The notes under the pieces were generated by a model that was given only the letters and a program-made list of their open reading frames with translations, was not told the DNA's origin and did no database searches. The position numbers and the translations under genes are program-made. From NCBI GenBank assembly GCA_002377855.1, contig DFQQ01000039.1, positions 1,001 through 46,061 of the forward strand: 45,061 nucleotides of DNA, in the 5' to 3' direction. This DNA is from Acidovorax delafieldii (lineage in GTDB: Bacteria > Pseudomonadota > Gammaproteobacteria > Burkholderiales > Burkholderiaceae_C). Of the stretch, positions 17,065 through 24,704 are shown one piece after another; position 1 is the first letter of the stretch, and every line of letters starts with the position of its first letter.

Positions 17065-17682
17065 TCAAGGCTTGCGCGCCGGGGGCGAATCGCCTGGGGA
17101 CACGACGGGGCCGTGCGAAAAATGGGGCGCCACATGGCCCAGATTGCGCTGCTCCAGCGCTGCCACTTCTTCGCTTTCCTGCACCATGACCAATTCTTGG
17201 TCACTGGTCTGCGCCAGCAGGGTGCGCAATAAGTCGCGCAGCAAAATGGCGATGGAAGAGGCCCCCAGCATCACGCCGCTGGCATAGAAGATGCCGACGG
17301 ACGCACCGGTGACAGGCGCTTCGGTGTCCCAGTTGATTTCGGCCTGCACCCAGCTGCCTTGGAGCAGCAGCCAAGACACATACAGCATGGAGGCCTGGGC
17401 CAACACCAGGCAGAACTTCTTGCCCGCGCGGGGCAGGCGCGACACCAGGGCATCGGTGCCGAGGTGGCCGTGCTCGCGCAGGGCCACGACGGCGCCCATG
17501 AACGTCAGCCACACAAAGAGCCAGCGCGACACCTCTTCAGACACGGTCAAGCCCGAATTGAATGCGTAGCGGAGAACCACGTTGCCGAAGACCAGCACCA
17601 CCATCAGCGCGAGGAACACGCCCCCGAGCATGTCCAGCGCCCGGGTGTAACCCCGCAACAGGCGGTCCGCCAGTTCGAACAT
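17065..17682 (-). CDS. dctQ: TRAP transporter small permease (DctQ family)
   Basis: This small membrane subunit of the TRAP complex has about four transmembrane helices. At 205 residues it is longer than many DctQ proteins because of a charged tail (about residues 160-205) with an acidic run VMVQESEEVAALEQ and a Pro-rich end. Family features are GNVVLRYAFNSGLTVSEEVSRW and the loop ALREHGHLGTD. It is the first gene of the transporter operon. The region before it (17683-17909) separates it from the TetR gene and holds the probable promoter and operator. Confidence 0.92.
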   Translation of the reverse strand: MFELADRLLRGYTRALDMLGGVFLALMVVLVFGNVVLRYAFNSGLTVSEEVSRWLFVWLTFMGAVVALREHGHLGTDALVSRLPRAGKKFCLVLAQASMLYVSWLLLQGSWVQAEINWDTEAPVTGASVGIFYASGVMLGASSIAILLRDLLRTLLAQTSDQELVMVQESEEVAALEQRNLGHVAPHFSHGPVVSPGDSPPARKP

Positions 17683-17731
17683 CTTTGTCTCCAGTCAAAA
17701 CGTGATCGTTTGTCCGGAATAATTTTGTACG

Positions 17732-17743
17732 AACTGGTTAGTT
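17732..17743. promoter_or_regulatory. Possible TetR operator in front of dctQ
   Basis: AACTGGTTAGTT is a small inverted repeat (AACT/AGTT) in an AT-rich patch about 50 bases before dctQ. The surrounding sequence is otherwise GC-rich. It is the best candidate I see for a binding site of the adjacent TetR regulator. The palindrome is short, so confidence is low. Confidence 0.3.
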
Positions 17744-17909
17744 TTAATCACTCGGGCAAACCCTCGGTGGCTTGAAGGCCCCCCGTTCCCGGCATGGCTT
17801 GGCCGCACAAACGTTGAAAGAGACCGGCTGGCTCCGTCAGCCCCCAGCCGGGCCGCCGCCCTGCGTGACCCCGTGGCGCAAAGCCAGCGAACACAAAAAA
17901 AGAGGAAGG

Positions 17910-18641
17910 TCAGTTGCGCACGAAGCGCACCACCATGTCGATGATGGAGTCGCGCCGTTGGGCCACGGCACTGGGCTCGTCGAGCGAGCGCTTGAAAATG
18001 GCGCTGAACGTGTGGCTGTTGGCCACGTTGAAAAAGCACAGGGCCGAGATCGACATGTGCAGATCGATGGGATCCACATGGGCCCGGAATACCCCGGTGG
18101 CCACGCCGCGTTCATATACCGCCTGTACTGCAGCGATGGCGGGCACGTTGAGTTGCTGGATGGTGGTGGAGCGGCGGATGAACTCGCCGCGGTGCATGTT
18201 TTCGTTCATCACCAGCCGGATGAAATCGGGGTTGCCCAGTTGGTAGTCAAACGTGAAGCCCACCAGGGCGCGCAACGCCGCCTCGGGCTCCATGTCTTCC
18301 AGGCGCAGGCTGGTTTCTATTTGCCGGATGCGGCGATAGGCTTCCTCCAGCACCGCCAGGTACAGACCTTCCTTGCTACCGAAGTAGTAATAGATCATGC
18401 GCTTGCTCGTGTGGGTCAGCGCAGCAATCTCGTCGATGCGCGCACCGGCAAGCCCCTTGTCGGCAAACTCGGCCGTGGCCACCTCCAGGATGTTCGCCAT
18501 GGTGCGGTCCGGGTCATTGACGCGAACACGTTCGGGCGCAGCGGCAGACGAACCGGAAGAGGCCCCAGCGGCAGGGCGTGCCGCCCTGCGCCGGGGCGCA
18601 GCGGGCTCTGGCGCGGAGGGGGTTCTAACCAGATCGTTCAT
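17910..18641 (-). CDS. TetR/AcrR family transcriptional regulator
   Basis: The 243-residue protein has an N-terminal Pro/Ala-rich, basic extension (about residues 8-45) before the helix-turn-helix domain (about 50-95: ILEVATAEFADKGLAGARID, then LTHTSKRMIYYYFGSKEGLY). The ligand-binding domain carries a region resembling the TetR_C family of aromatic- or acid-responsive regulators (FTFDYQLGNPDFIRLVMNEN). The ATG at 18641 is preferred over one at 18665. It is co-directional with and just upstream of the TRAP genes, so it probably controls them in response to their substrate. Confidence 0.9.
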   Translation of the reverse strand: MNDLVRTPSAPEPAAPRRRAARPAAGASSGSSAAAPERVRVNDPDRTMANILEVATAEFADKGLAGARIDEIAALTHTSKRMIYYYFGSKEGLYLAVLEEAYRRIRQIETSLRLEDMEPEAALRALVGFTFDYQLGNPDFIRLVMNENMHRGEFIRRSTTIQQLNVPAIAAVQAVYERGVATGVFRAHVDPIDLHMSISALCFFNVANSHTFSAIFKRSLDEPSAVAQRRDSIIDMVVRFVRN

Positions 18642-18768
18642 AGCAGATAGAGCATAGGGCAACACCGCCGGGCAATGGCTCCTGGCATACCCGTTGGGGA
18701 GCCTGGACAGTTACCTTCCGCCGAGGGGTCCCGTGGCTTCAGTGGCCGTCCGCCCTGCCCGGTGGCAG

Positions 18769-19386
18769 TCACGCTGCCGGTTGGGTCTCGGCAAAACTGG
18801 GGCGCTGCATCAGTTTGTCCATCAGCTTGCCCAGGTTCGGGTACTCGGTGCGCCAATCGAGTTCGGGGTAGCGGAATTCGAGCCAGCCCAGCGCGCAGCC
18901 CACGGCAATGTCGGACAGGCTCATGTGGATGCCGCTGCAGTAGGGCTTGTCGCCCAGCCCCTGGCTCATGGCCTTGAGGGCCGCGTGCACCTTGGCCATC
19001 TGCCGGTCGATCCAGGCTTGGCAGCGCTGGTCGTCGGGGCGGTGGGCCCAGGTCGATTCCATGCGGACCAGGATGGCGGCGTCCATGGCGCCGTCGGCCA
19101 GCGCCTCCCAGGTCTTGACCTCGGCACGCTCGCGGCCTTGGGGCGGAATCAGCTTGCCCACGGGGGAGAGCGTGTCCAGGTACTCCACGATCACGCGCGA
19201 ATCAAAAACAGCCTCGCCGCCTTCCATTACCAAACACGGCACCTTGCCCAGTGGGTTGGACGAGGACACCGTGGTGTCATCCGCCCAGACGTTGTCCTGC
19301 AAGAACTGGTAGTCGAGCTTTTTTTCAGCCAGCACGATGCGCACTTTTCGCACGTAAGGGCTGGTGGTGGATCCGATCAGTTTCAT
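18769..19386 (-). CDS. Glutathione S-transferase family protein
   Basis: The 205-residue protein has an N-terminal thioredoxin-like domain. It opens MKLIGSTTSPYVRKVRIVLAE, with the active-site SPYVRKVR typical of beta-proteobacterial GSTs. NPLGKVPCLVM, with the cis-proline that binds glutathione, and FDSRVIVEYLD follow. A helical C-terminal domain has the capping-box region SLSDIAVGCALGWLEFR. The start at 19386 agrees with the family; an upstream start at 19455 does not. It is divergent from purB, with 147 bases between their starts. The target substrate is unknown. Confidence 0.92.
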   Translation of the reverse strand: MKLIGSTTSPYVRKVRIVLAEKKLDYQFLQDNVWADDTTVSSSNPLGKVPCLVMEGGEAVFDSRVIVEYLDTLSPVGKLIPPQGRERAEVKTWEALADGAMDAAILVRMESTWAHRPDDQRCQAWIDRQMAKVHAALKAMSQGLGDKPYCSGIHMSLSDIAVGCALGWLEFRYPELDWRTEYPNLGKLMDKLMQRPSFAETQPAA

Positions 19387-19519
19387 GGCAATGCAGGGGT
19401 TGGGTAGGGGTGCGCGCAGGGCGCGCACTGGCCGGGGACGCGATTCTATCGACACGCGGCCACCCGCGCCTGACAGCTTTGCGCGCAGGTATGCAAGCGC
19501 CTGCTTGCCCCTGCCCGCC

Positions 19520-19525
19520 TACAAT
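19520..19525 (+). promoter_or_regulatory. Candidate -10 element of purB
   Basis: TACAAT lies eight bases before the purB ATG, in GC-rich surroundings. If used, the transcript would start at or next to the start codon, leaving almost no leader. No convincing -35 match was found at the usual spacing. Confidence 0.3.
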
Positions 19526-19533
19526 CACGCGCC

Positions 19534-20913
19534 ATGAGCCTGTCCACCATCACCGCCCTCTCGCCGCTTGACGGCCGTTACGCCCCCAAACTTGCCGCGC
19601 TGCGCCCCATCATGAGCGAGCACGGCTACATGCACCGCCGTGTGCAGGTCGAGGTGGCGTGGTTCATCGCCCTGTCTGATGCAGGTTTTGCAGAATTCAA
19701 GCCGCTGACCACCGGAGCACGCGCTTACTTGCTGGGACTGATCAAGAACTTCTCCGAGGCCGATTCCGCTGCTATCAAGGAAATCGAGAAGACCACCAAC
19801 CACGACGTGAAGGCCGTGGAATACTGGATCAAGAGCAAGTTCGAGGCGCGCCCCGAGCTGGAAAAAGCCGCTGAATTCGTGCACTTTGCGTGCACCAGCG
19901 AAGACATCAACAACACCAGCCACGCGCTGCAACTGCGCTCGGGCCGCGACCAGGTCGTGCTGCCGGGCCTGGACCGCATCGTGCTCAAGCTGCGCGAAAT
20001 GTCGCACGCGTTTGCCGACGTGCCCATGCTCAGCCGCACCCACGGCCAGACCGCCAGCCCCACCACCGTGGGCAAGGAAATGGCCAACGTGGTGATGCGC
20101 CTGCAGACCGCCTGCGAGAAGATCGCTGCCGTCAAGATCATGGGCAAGATGAACGGTGCAGTGGGCAACTACAACGCCCACCTCTCGGCTTGGCCCGATT
20201 TCGACTGGGAAGCCTTCAGCAAGAAGGTCATCGAAACCCCCGAGCCCCTGGGCCTGGGCCTGACCTTCCAGCCGTATTCCATCCAGATCGAGCCGCACGA
20301 CTACATGGCCGAGCTGTTCGACGCCGTGGCACGCGCCAACACCATCCTGATCGATCTCTCGCGCGACATCTGGGGCTATGTGAGCCTGGGCTACTTCAAG
20401 CAGCGCCTGAAGGCCGGCGAGATTGGCTCGTCCACCATGCCGCACAAGGTCAACCCGATTGACTTCGAGAACGCCGAGGGCAACCTGGGCCTGGCCAACG
20501 CGCTGCTCAAGCACCTGTCTGAAAAGCTGCCCATCAGCCGCTGGCAGCGCGACCTGACCGACAGCACCGTGCTGCGCAACATGGGCGTGGCCCTGGGCTA
20601 TGCGTCGCTCGCCTACACCTCGCTGCTGACGGGCCTGAACAAGCTCGAAATCAACGAAGAAGCCCTGGCTGCCGACCTGGACGCATCCTGGGAAGTGCTG
20701 GCCGAGCCCATCCAGACGGTGATGCGCCGCTTTGGTGTGCAAGGCGCCTACGAAAAGCTCAAGGAAGTCACCCGCGGCAAGACCGTGACAGCCGAGGCGC
20801 TGCACGGCCTGATCCAGTCGCTGGAAATTCCCCAAGCCGAAAAAGACCGCCTGCTGGCCATGACGCCCGGCAGTTATGTGGGCAAAGCGGCCGAGCTGGC
20901 ACGAAGGGTGTGA
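19534..20913 (+). CDS. purB: Adenylosuccinate lyase
   Basis: It cleaves SAICAR and adenylosuccinate, releasing fumarate, in purine biosynthesis. The 459-residue length matches the E. coli-type enzyme. The fumarase/aspartase superfamily signature SSTMPHKVNPIDFENAEGN is at about residue 300. TSEDINNTSHAL and the substrate-binding SRTHGQTASPTTVGKEMANV are also present. The protein begins MSLSTITALSPLDGRYAPK, typical of this subclass. The gene is monocistronic by position, divergent from the GST gene and followed by a GC-rich palindromic stretch. Confidence 0.97.
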   Translation: MSLSTITALSPLDGRYAPKLAALRPIMSEHGYMHRRVQVEVAWFIALSDAGFAEFKPLTTGARAYLLGLIKNFSEADSAAIKEIEKTTNHDVKAVEYWIKSKFEARPELEKAAEFVHFACTSEDINNTSHALQLRSGRDQVVLPGLDRIVLKLREMSHAFADVPMLSRTHGQTASPTTVGKEMANVVMRLQTACEKIAAVKIMGKMNGAVGNYNAHLSAWPDFDWEAFSKKVIETPEPLGLGLTFQPYSIQIEPHDYMAELFDAVARANTILIDLSRDIWGYVSLGYFKQRLKAGEIGSSTMPHKVNPIDFENAEGNLGLANALLKHLSEKLPISRWQRDLTDSTVLRNMGVALGYASLAYTSLLTGLNKLEINEEALAADLDASWEVLAEPIQTVMRRFGVQGAYEKLKEVTRGKTVTAEALHGLIQSLEIPQAEKDRLLAMTPGSYVGKAAELARRV

Positions 20914-20942
20914 CCCCCTGAGGCGCTGCGCGCCGCCCCCAC
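20914..20942 (+). terminator. GC-rich palindrome after purB (possible terminator, repeat-like)
   Basis: CCCCCTGAGGCGCTGCGCG continues into CCGCCCCC just after the stop. GGCGC and GCGCC form a small hairpin. I recall similar CCCCTGAG...CCCC strings after genes in Comamonadaceae. It lacks a T-run, so any termination would not be of the classical kind. Confidence 0.35.
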
Positions 20943-21034
20943 AAGGAGACGCATCCCGTGGCCCGGCAAAGCCGGTTCCACCGTTGCACTGACCGGGGCA
21001 CCGCCAGGCGCAGACACTGCGGGGCCTTTCAAGA

Positions 21035-21080
21035 CATTTTTGCCTCTGGCGCTCTCCTGATAAGCGCCAGCAGCTATCAA
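21035..21080 (-). repeat. Dispersed palindromic repeat, copy 4
   Basis: On the minus strand it reads TTGATAGCTGCTGGCGCTT, seven bases (ATCAGGA), then GAGCGCCAGAGGCAAAAATG. It is close to the family consensus and ends 16 bases before the yaeQ start. Confidence 0.75.
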
Positions 21081-21096
21081 TTAATAGTGAGGCTGC

Positions 21097-21657
21097 ATGG
21101 CCATCAAATCCACCATCTTCAAGGCGAACCTGCAAATCGCCGACATCGACCACGGCTACTACGCCGACCACGCCCTCACCCTGGCCCGCCACCCCAGCGA
21201 GACCGACGAGCGCATGATGGTGCGGCTGGCGGCCCTGGCCATCCAGGCGCACCAGCTCAACGACCTGTGCAATGGCGACGGCACGCTGGCCTTTGGCGCG
21301 GGCCTATCAGACCCCGATGACCCAGACGCCTCGCTGACCGACTTCACCGGCCGCAAGCGCGTGTGGATCGAAGTGGGCCAGCCCGAGGACAAGCCGCTGA
21401 CCAAGGCCTGCAGCAAGGCGGACTCGGTGCTCGTCTATTGCTTCAACCACGCCTCGGAAGTGTGGTGGAAAGGTATCGAGACCAAGCTCTCGCGCCTGGA
21501 AAAACTGCAGGTGTGGCGCATTCCCACCGAAGCCTCGCAGGCGATGGCCGCGATGGCCGAGCGCAGCATGCAACTGCAGGCCACCATCCAAGAGGGCGCC
21601 CTGACGTTGAGCAGCAACCTGGGCAGCGTGCATGTGGAGCCCGTACGCTGGAAGTGA
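21097..21657 (+). CDS. yaeQ: YaeQ family protein
   Basis: The 186-residue protein is recognisable along its length: MAIKSTIFKANLQIADIDHG, HPSETDERMMVRLAALAI, WIEVGQPEDKPLTKACSKAD and WWKGIETKLSRLEKLQVWRI. The YaeQ fold belongs to the PD-(D/E)XK nuclease-like superfamily. E. coli YaeQ has been linked to suppression of RfaH loss, but its mechanism is not settled. A GTGAGG sequence precedes the ATG. It is co-directional with purB, 183 bases downstream, with a repeat copy in between. Confidence 0.92.
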   Translation: MAIKSTIFKANLQIADIDHGYYADHALTLARHPSETDERMMVRLAALAIQAHQLNDLCNGDGTLAFGAGLSDPDDPDASLTDFTGRKRVWIEVGQPEDKPLTKACSKADSVLVYCFNHASEVWWKGIETKLSRLEKLQVWRIPTEASQAMAAMAERSMQLQATIQEGALTLSSNLGSVHVEPVRWK

Positions 21658-21777
21658 CGCCCATCAGAGCGACTCAAAGCTCCCGTGGCAGCGTGGTCCC
21701 GCCTTGCCGTACAGGTTGTAGGCCAGGGCAACTCCGCTGAGTTTTGTGGCCCCATCTCCGCGATGCAAACCAGCGGC

Positions 21778-21848
21778 GGCAGCTATCAATAAAAACAGGC
21801 TCCAAGGCCTGAATTTTCAGCGCAAGCAGCTATTGAATTAATAGCAAT
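21778..21848 (-). repeat. Dispersed palindromic repeat, copy 5 (extended)
   Basis: On the minus strand it reads CAATAGCTGCTTGCGCTG, a loop, then CCTTGGAGCCTGTTTTTATT and a further GATAGCTGC. It lies between the convergent yaeQ and DUF2007 genes, where the hairpin could also end transcription from either side. Confidence 0.65.
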
Positions 21849-21850
21849 TC

Positions 21851-22156
21851 TCACTCGCGCGGCATGAGCGCGCCGCATTGCCAGCACTGCTCAAAGCCGC
21901 CTTCCACCGTTTCGCCGCAGCGGCAGACCCACAGGCGCTGGGGCAGGTTCTGCAGGTCTTGCAGCAGCGCCCGGGCGCGGTCGGCGTGTTCGTCGTAGTC
22001 CAGCCAAATCTCTGGCAGACATTGGTCAGGCGGCAGGTGCCCAGCGGCAGCCCCAAGATATTGGCGCTGCACCGAAGCGGTCATGCCCGCTTCGCACAAC
22101 AAATCTGCCCACAACGTGGCGATCGCGATATTGGGGGCTTGGGTCAGGCGCAGCAT
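21851..22156 (-). CDS. DUF2007-type small protein with C-terminal zinc ribbon
   Basis: The 101-residue protein starts with the DUF2007-like segment (MLRLTQAPNIAIATLWADLL, then a GHLPPDQCLPEIWLDYDEHA region). It ends in a zinc-ribbon-like pair, CRCG and CWQCG, about residues 80-96. DUF2007 proteins are described as putative signal-transducing proteins without a known mechanism. It lies 56 bases after a co-directional DUF3717/DUF1289 gene and may share its transcript. Confidence 0.8.
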   Translation of the reverse strand: MLRLTQAPNIAIATLWADLLCEAGMTASVQRQYLGAAAGHLPPDQCLPEIWLDYDEHADRARALLQDLQNLPQRLWVCRCGETVEGGFEQCWQCGALMPRE

Positions 22157-22212
22157 GGGCCCACCTTAGCCGGTGAAGCGTCGCGCGTACAGACCTGTGG
22201 ACCCGGATGCCT

Positions 22213-22680
22213 TCAGGACGAAGGCGTGTGCGACGGTGTGGGCGAGGGCCCATGCGATGCCGGCCCGGTAGAGCGGCCTTCTGCGGCGCGCTCTGCATAG
22301 CGGTTGAATCGCCAGGCCGAATGCTCCAGCGTGATGCGACGCCACACCTGGCGCTTGGCGCCGGGCGTCATGGCAGGCCAGTGCTGTACCTCGTCAAACG
22401 TGCGGCCGCAGCCCTTGCACAGGTCGTCCCCCTGGCTGGTCGAGCAGATGGCGATGCAGGGCGTGTCCGGCGTGCTGTCGTACCAGCCCATCCACGCCGA
22501 CAGCGCCCCCAAAGGCATGTCGCCTTCTTCCACCGAATCTTCGTGCCCGTACGCCATCAGCGCATACACCTCGGCCAACGCCTGCACCTGCGGCGCCAAG
22601 GCCATGCCAGCGCTGCAAGGCAAGCGCTGGCGCCAATAATTGATGGCGGCTTCTATGTCGGTGATGTGGATGGCGGTCAT
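22213..22680 (-). CDS. DUF3717 + DUF1289 fusion protein
   Basis: The 155-residue protein has two parts. The first (about 1-65) matches DUF3717 (AIHITDIEAAINYWRQRLPC). The second (about 70-125) matches DUF1289, with the cysteine pattern TPCIAIC, then CKGCGRTFDEVQHWPAMTP and a conserved Trp/Arg motif KRQVWRRI. DUF1289 is a short Fe-S- or zinc-type cysteine cluster of unknown role. The C-terminal tail is a low-complexity Ser/Pro/Thr stretch. It may be co-transcribed with the downstream DUF2007 gene. Confidence 0.8.
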   Translation of the reverse strand: MTAIHITDIEAAINYWRQRLPCSAGMALAPQVQALAEVYALMAYGHEDSVEEGDMPLGALSAWMGWYDSTPDTPCIAICSTSQGDDLCKGCGRTFDEVQHWPAMTPGAKRQVWRRITLEHSAWRFNRYAERAAEGRSTGPASHGPSPTPSHTPSS

Positions 22681-22787
22681 GGATTGCGGGGGGTGCGTCG
22701 CCAGGGCGCCTGATGGGGCGGCGACAGCCCTGCCGTTGGCGGGCGGGGCTGGATGATAGCGGCGAAGAGGACGCCATGCAGCAGCGC

Positions 22788-22828
22788 AGGGGTATCGCCG
22801 TACGTACTGGTAAACCCTGATACCCCCT
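22788..22828. repeat. Inverted repeat AGGGGTATC / GATACCCCCT
   Basis: The arms at 22788-22796 and 22819-22828 flank a 22-base centre containing the short palindrome GTACGTAC (22799-22806). It lies about 70 bases before the riboswitch and about 110 bases before the divergent DUF3717 start, so it could be an operator for either side. Confidence 0.4.
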
Positions 22829-22899
22829 CAGGACATACGCAATACCCACAACTCCCACTCCCTTGCACCGGCCGGCTGACGGTGTTCCAATCACCCCCT

Positions 22900-23056
22900 T
22901 CGAAGGGGAGTAGTTCCCGCCCAAGCCGTGCCCGCGCCAACCACGAACGCGCGACGCCGGCCGGGCAGCGTACCGTCGTCAGTACGAAGCGTCTCGCTTC
23001 CGGCGGTCCGGGTCAGTGCAGCCACCAAGGCCACACCGACTGAGCAAGACCTTTGA
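22900..23056 (+). promoter_or_regulatory. Manganese riboswitch (yybP-ykoY type)
   Basis: The core elements of the yybP-ykoY aptamer are present in order. P1 5' strand TCGAAGG (22900-22906) is followed directly by GGAGTAG. Mid-region CCGTCGTCAGTACG follows at about 22974-22987. Then comes TGAGCAAGACCTTTGA (23041-23056), whose CCTTTGA closes P1 with seven consecutive pairs. This family binds Mn2+ at loops L1 and L3 and is known to precede mntP, alx and other TerC-type genes. The next gene is a TerC-family membrane protein, so both sequence and context agree. The start codon lies 157 bases downstream of P1. Confidence 0.88.
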
Positions 23057-23081
23057 TGGCCCCGCAGCGGGGTGATCAAGG
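23050..23081 (+). promoter_or_regulatory. Hairpin overlapping riboswitch P1 (candidate expression platform)
   Basis: CCTTTGAT pairs with ATCAAGG around a CCCCG/CGGGG core (23060-23072). The left arm is also the 3' strand of riboswitch P1, so the two folds exclude each other. No T-run follows, so control by Rho access or by downstream folding is more likely than intrinsic termination. Confidence 0.55.
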
Positions 23082-23213
23082 CCGTCCCTCGCTCCTGCGC
23101 TCCAGTGCGCGGGCAGGCCCCGGATCCCCCGCCGCAGGCCTGACTCGCCGGGATATACCCTCTGCCATCGCAGCAGGGGGCAGCTCCTTTTGCCTTAGGA
23201 CACCGAGGACCTC

Positions 23214-23981
23214 ATGGACTTTTTGACTTCACCCGAATTCTGGCTAGCACTGGGCCAGATCATCATCATCGACATCCTGCTGGGCGGGGACAACGCCGTC
23301 GTGATTGCGCTGGCCTGCCGCAAGTTGCCACCTGCACAGCGTGCCAAAGGCATCATCTGGGGCACTGCCGGCGCCATCGTGCTGCGCGTGGTGCTGATCG
23401 CGTTCGCCATGACCCTGCTGTCGCTGCCGTTCCTCAAGTTCGTGGGCGCGCTGCTGCTGGTCTGGATCGGCGTGAAGCTGCTGGCCCCTGACGAAGACGG
23501 CCATGGCGACGTGCAAGGCAGCGACAAGCTGCTGGCCGCCATCAAGACCATCATCGTGGCCGACCTGGTGATGAGCGTGGACAACGTGATCGCCATTGCC
23601 GGCGCCGCGCAGAACGCTGGTGAGCATTCGTTCCTGCTGGTGGTGCTGGGCCTGCTGATCTCCATTCCGATCATCGTTTGGGGCAGCCAACTGGTCATCA
23701 AGCTGATGGAGCGCTTCCCGTTCATCATCACGTTCGGCGGCATGCTGCTGGGCTGGATTGCCGGCGGCATGCTCGTCACCGACCCTGCGTTCGTGAACCC
23801 CGCCGTCATGGACTGGATGCCCAAGTGGGGTAGCGTCGACGAAAAGGGCTTGGCTGTCATCTCTGACACGTTGTACTGGGCATCGCACGTCGTCGGCGCG
23901 CTGCTGGTGCTGGCCGTGGGCAAGTTCATCGTTTCCCGCCGCGCCCCCGAAGGCGGTGACGGCGGTGCAGCGCACGGCTGA
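23214..23981 (+). CDS. TerC family integral membrane protein (YjbE/MeeF-type)
   Basis: The 255-residue protein has about seven to eight hydrophobic helices. It carries the TerC hallmark acidic motifs within membrane segments: DILLGGDNAVVIALA near the N-terminus and ADLVMSVDNVIAIAGAAQ at mid-length. TerC-family proteins such as Alx, MntP-like and YceF/YkoY-type members help export manganese or load it onto exported enzymes. The Mn2+ riboswitch in the leader strongly supports a manganese role here. A GAGG ribosome-binding site lies five bases before the ATG. The C-terminus is a short Gly/Ala-rich tail. Confidence 0.92.
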   Translation: MDFLTSPEFWLALGQIIIIDILLGGDNAVVIALACRKLPPAQRAKGIIWGTAGAIVLRVVLIAFAMTLLSLPFLKFVGALLLVWIGVKLLAPDEDGHGDVQGSDKLLAAIKTIIVADLVMSVDNVIAIAGAAQNAGEHSFLLVVLGLLISIPIIVWGSQLVIKLMERFPFIITFGGMLLGWIAGGMLVTDPAFVNPAVMDWMPKWGSVDEKGLAVISDTLYWASHVVGALLVLAVGKFIVSRRAPEGGDGGAAHG

Positions 23982-24117
23982 AGCCGAAATGCCGCAAGGC
24001 TGTGGTCTCGGCCGCACCCTTGCGCGCGCTGAAGCCGGCGCATGCGGCTTCGCGCGGGCCCGCAGCCCGCGTACGGCCGCCGCCGCGTTCTAGCAACCTG
24101 CCCCAAGGTGGCGTGAC

Positions 24118-24597
24118 ATGGACAAATTCATTGTGTATGTGGACGACGCGGCCCATGCGCAACAGCTGATCGCTCCCTTGGCCGCAAGCAGGCCCGCAGG
24201 CAAAAGCCATTGGGTACTGGTGGCCTGCGCCCCCCGTATGACGCACCGCGTCAGCAAATGGATCAGCCACAGCGCCCGCGAGAGCTGGCGCACCAAGTGG
24301 GCCGACAAGCTGTTTGCGCAACTCATCCCCGGCGCAGGCCTGCCCCCCTCCCAAGTCACCACGGTGCTGGCCAAGATCCCGCTGGCTGAATTGACCGAGC
24401 AACTGCAGGTGCAAGCGCACAGCGCCAGCGGCCACCCTGCGACGGTGCTGGATGCGCGCAAGCCCAGGCTTGCCAACGAGGCGCCCGCAGTGACCGACAA
24501 CCGCCCCGAAGGGCCGCAGGCCCTGTCGCGTTGGCCCCAGGTTCTGGGCAGCGTGCTCACCGGCTGCAGCACCCTCTGGGCACTGGCGCTGGACTGA
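24118..24597 (+). CDS. Conserved-looking hypothetical protein (159 aa)
   Basis: I do not recognise a named family. The first 95 or so residues look like an ordered alpha/beta domain that starts with a strand (MDKFIVYVDDAAHAQQL) and a second strand HWVLVACAPRM. A basic, Trp-containing helix (VSKWISHSARESWRTKWADK) follows. This layout resembles a universal-stress-type or nucleotide-binding half-domain, but no motif proves it. Residues 105-140 are probably disordered, and the end (VLGSVLTGCSTLWALAL) is hydrophobic. It lies between the TerC gene and a small membrane protein on the same strand. Confidence 0.65.
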   Translation: MDKFIVYVDDAAHAQQLIAPLAASRPAGKSHWVLVACAPRMTHRVSKWISHSARESWRTKWADKLFAQLIPGAGLPPSQVTTVLAKIPLAELTEQLQVQAHSASGHPATVLDARKPRLANEAPAVTDNRPEGPQALSRWPQVLGSVLTGCSTLWALALD

Positions 24598-24704
24598 ACG
24601 CCCACTGCGCCCAGCCCTGCCGCGGCCTTGCAGGGTTCATTCCGTTAGACCCTCTGGCACGCCGCCCGCAAGCTCCTGGCAACGGCCGGTGCTATTCTTC
24701 AGCC

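Larger units (their letters stand above)
22681..23213. other. 533-base intergenic region carrying the riboswitch leader
   Basis: This region separates the minus-strand DUF3717 gene from the plus-strand TerC gene. It holds an inverted repeat at 22788-22828, the manganese riboswitch at 22900-23056 and a competing hairpin at 23050-23081. GAGG at 23205-23208 is the likely ribosome-binding site of the TerC gene. The rest is GC-rich, with no supported gene. Confidence 0.7.

Noticed and set aside
15699..17189. 496-codon open frame on the plus strand opposite dctM
   Set aside because: It is an antisense shadow with His/Gln/Arg-rich low-complexity translation.
22776..22820. 14-codon frame (MQQRRGIAVRTGKP) before the riboswitch
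   Set aside because: There is no ribosome-binding site, it overlaps an inverted repeat, and nothing supports translation.
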